Below, one piece after another: positions 14,965 to 16,089 of a stretch of 16,089 bases of DNA. The notes beneath the pieces are model-generated. The model was not told where the DNA came from. It searched no databases and worked only from the letters and a program-made list of their open reading frames with translations. This stretch comes from Eubacterium sp. (GTDB lineage Bacteria; Bacillota_A; Clostridia; Lachnospirales; Lachnospiraceae), in NCBI GenBank assembly GCA_023663915.1, contig JAMPGN010000084.1:1-16089 (forward strand), written 5' to 3'. The position numbers and the translations under genes are program-made. Within the stretch, counting starts at the first letter, position 1; every line of letters begins with the position of its first letter.

Positions 14965-14998
14965 CTATAGGATTCGGGTGAAGAACGATTTCCTATAG
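14965..14998. repeat. Inverted repeat CTATAGGA...TCCTATAG in leader
   Basis: Perfect 8-bp arms (14965-14972 and 14991-14998) enclose 18 bases. The right arm, with CGATTTCCTATAG (14986-14998), matches 12 of 13 bases of the box in hairpin element copy A (7779-7791). It may be a regulatory stem in the lipoprotein leader or a remnant of the same repeat family. Confidence 0.5.
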
Positions 14999-15045
14999 GC
15001 TACATAGTGAAGATGGATGAGGAACACTTCAGAATGGAGGAGACT

Positions 15046-15792
15046 ATGAAAAAAATTACGACGTTACTGTTAGTTTCGGCGCTTGTGCTTACCTGTGCAG
15101 GATGCGGCTCTAAAGGAGACTCCGGAGCGGACGAGAAATCTGAGGGAGTTATGACTTATGATGAATACGCGGCGGCAGCGATCGACACGGAAGTTGTGAT
15201 CGAGACTTACGTACAGGCGAAGCAATCATGGTGGGACAACAAGGCTACCGTGTATACACAGGATAAGGACGGGGCTTATTTCGTGTACAACATGACATGT
15301 TCCGAAGCGGATTACGATAAGCTGACAAAGGGGACGAAGATTAAAGTGACCGGCTATAAGGCGGAGTGGTCAGGAGAAATCGAGATTGCAGAGGGTGCGA
15401 CTTTCGAGATCGAGGATGGAAATTATGTGGCGGAAGCAGAAGATGTCACTTCTCTGCTTGGCTCTGATGATCTGATTAATCACCAGAATAAGTTCGTATC
15501 TTTTAAAGGGATGACGGTTGAAGCTGCCGGACAGGACGAGAATGGAAATGACGCAGCGTTCTTGTATAACTGGGACGGTTCCGGACAGGATGGGGACGAT
15601 CTGTATTTCAATGTGTCTCTTGATGGAAATACCTATACTTTCACGGTGGAGTCCTATCTGTGCGACAACACGACGGATGTGTATGCGGCTGTGAAGAATT
15701 TGAATATCGGTGATAAGATCGATATGGAAGGTTTCCTGTACTGGTATGAGGGAGTTAACCCGCATATCACTTCGGTGAAGGCGGCACAGTAA
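15046..15792 (+). CDS. Lipoprotein of unknown function, two OB-fold-like halves
   Basis: The 248-residue product has a short signal peptide with lipobox CAGC (Cys20), so it should be anchored to the outer face of the membrane. After a polar linker come two similar-looking all-beta halves. The first is about 40-125 (VVIETYVQAKQSWWDNKATV... TKIKVTGYKAEWSGEIEIAEG). The second is about 145-248 (KFVSFKGMTVEAAG... IGDKIDMEGFLYWYEGVNPHITSVKA). The pattern beta-strand, AxxxKGxKIxVxGxxxxWxG resembles OB-fold proteins; this is inference from pattern only. ATG 15046 has GGAGG at 15036-15040 with ideal spacing, so the 13 upstream codons are not used. It is transcribed separately from the ABC genes and ends at a strong terminator. 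Confidence 0.88.
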   Translation: MKKITTLLLVSALVLTCAGCGSKGDSGADEKSEGVMTYDEYAAAAIDTEVVIETYVQAKQSWWDNKATVYTQDKDGAYFVYNMTCSEADYDKLTKGTKIKVTGYKAEWSGEIEIAEGATFEIEDGNYVAEAEDVTSLLGSDDLINHQNKFVSFKGMTVEAAGQDENGNDAAFLYNWDGSGQDGDDLYFNVSLDGNTYTFTVESYLCDNTTDVYAAVKNLNIGDKIDMEGFLYWYEGVNPHITSVKAAQ

Positions 15793-15850
15793 GGCAGCGG
15801 CTTGGATTTGTAGAAAATGCAAATAGAATGTCTGAATGAATGAGATCAGA

Positions 15851-15897
15851 AACACCCTGAAGTATCGGCGGTTGACCGAGGCTCAGGGTGTTTTTTT
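15851..15897 (+). terminator. Intrinsic terminator
   Basis: A 10-bp outer stem AACACCCTGA (15851-15860) / TCAGGGTGTT (15883-15892), with an inner TCGG/CCGA stem, is followed by seven Ts (15891-15897). It is a strong rho-independent terminator about 60 bases after the lipoprotein stop. Confidence 0.9.
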
Positions 15898-16089
15898 CTA
15901 TTGGAAATGGGTTAGTCTGTTAAGGACAGAGAAAATAAAAGATACTGAAAAGCAATCATTCCTAAAACAATTAAATATCAGCGTAAATTAAAACAAATGT
16001 GGGTTGGCGCTGTTAGATGATGAAAGATAAGTGAATAAATGAAAACACTAATCCCCCAGCTATGCTGGGGAGAATAGAGTAAGCAGTGG
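15898..16089. other. AT-rich non-coding tail of the window
   Basis: About 190 AT-rich bases after the terminator have no open frame worth calling. The only structure seen is the GC-rich hairpin at 16054-16070. Confidence 0.6.
16054..16070. repeat. GC-rich hairpin at window edge, possible mobile-element end
   Basis: CCCCAGC-TAT-GCTGGGG has perfect 7-bp arms in an AT-rich setting, preceded by CTAATC and followed by GAGAATAGAG. It looks like the subterminal hairpin found at the left end of IS200/IS605-family elements. A CRISPR repeat is the other thing it could be. The window stops 19 bases later, so neither can be tested here. Confidence 0.45.

Overview
The window looks like a stretch of chromosome from a spore-forming Firmicute, most likely of the family Lachnospiraceae (class Clostridia). 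Three things suggest this: the gene order yqfC-yqfD-phoH-(yqfF/pgpH-like)-ybeY is a Firmicutes sporulation/RNA-maintenance block; strong purine-rich ribosome binding sites (GGAGG type) precede most starts; and several proteins have the look of Lachnospiraceae-specific families. All confident genes are on the + strand. No rRNA, tRNA or intact transposase gene was seen.

Layout. 1-82: tail of an unidentified gene. 215-1522: pyrimidine-nucleoside phosphorylase (nucleoside salvage). 1604-6029: a tightly packed operon of yqfC, yqfD, a PhoH-like ATPase, a shortened PgpH/YqfF-like membrane protein whose HD active site is degenerate, and the rRNA endonuclease ybeY. 6046-7710: a SpoVB/MurJ-like lipid-linked oligosaccharide flippase, where dgkA-cdd-era would follow in Bacillus. 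7892-8545: a membrane-anchored protein with a BofC-like C-terminus. 8546-8970: about 425 bases without a credible gene, holding a 228-bp MITE-like inverted-repeat element and a hairpin element that also occurs, in opposite orientation, at 7709-7791. 8971-10326: an HI0933/YhiN-type flavoprotein. 10344-14910: a complete carbohydrate-type ABC importer (ATPase, two permeases, lipoprotein binding protein with an extra C-terminal membrane helix). 15046-15792: an unknown lipoprotein with two probable OB-fold-like halves, followed by a strong intrinsic terminator. The right edge ends in a GC-rich hairpin that may be the end of a mobile element.

How the genes fit together. The yqfC-ybeY block joins two late-sporulation membrane proteins with RNA-quality-control enzymes; the flippase and the BofC-like protein also fit envelope or spore biology. 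Sequences resembling sigma-E and sigma-G promoters lie before yqfC and before the BofC-like gene. The ABC genes overlap or nearly abut and should form one transcription unit, perhaps read through from the flavoprotein gene 17 bases upstream.

No clearly new multi-gene system is visible. The observations most worth checking are the catalytically degenerate short PgpH homologue, an in-frame TAG that interrupts a coding repeat at the end of yqfD, the paired hairpin element at 7709-7791 and 8873-8940, and the MITE-like element.
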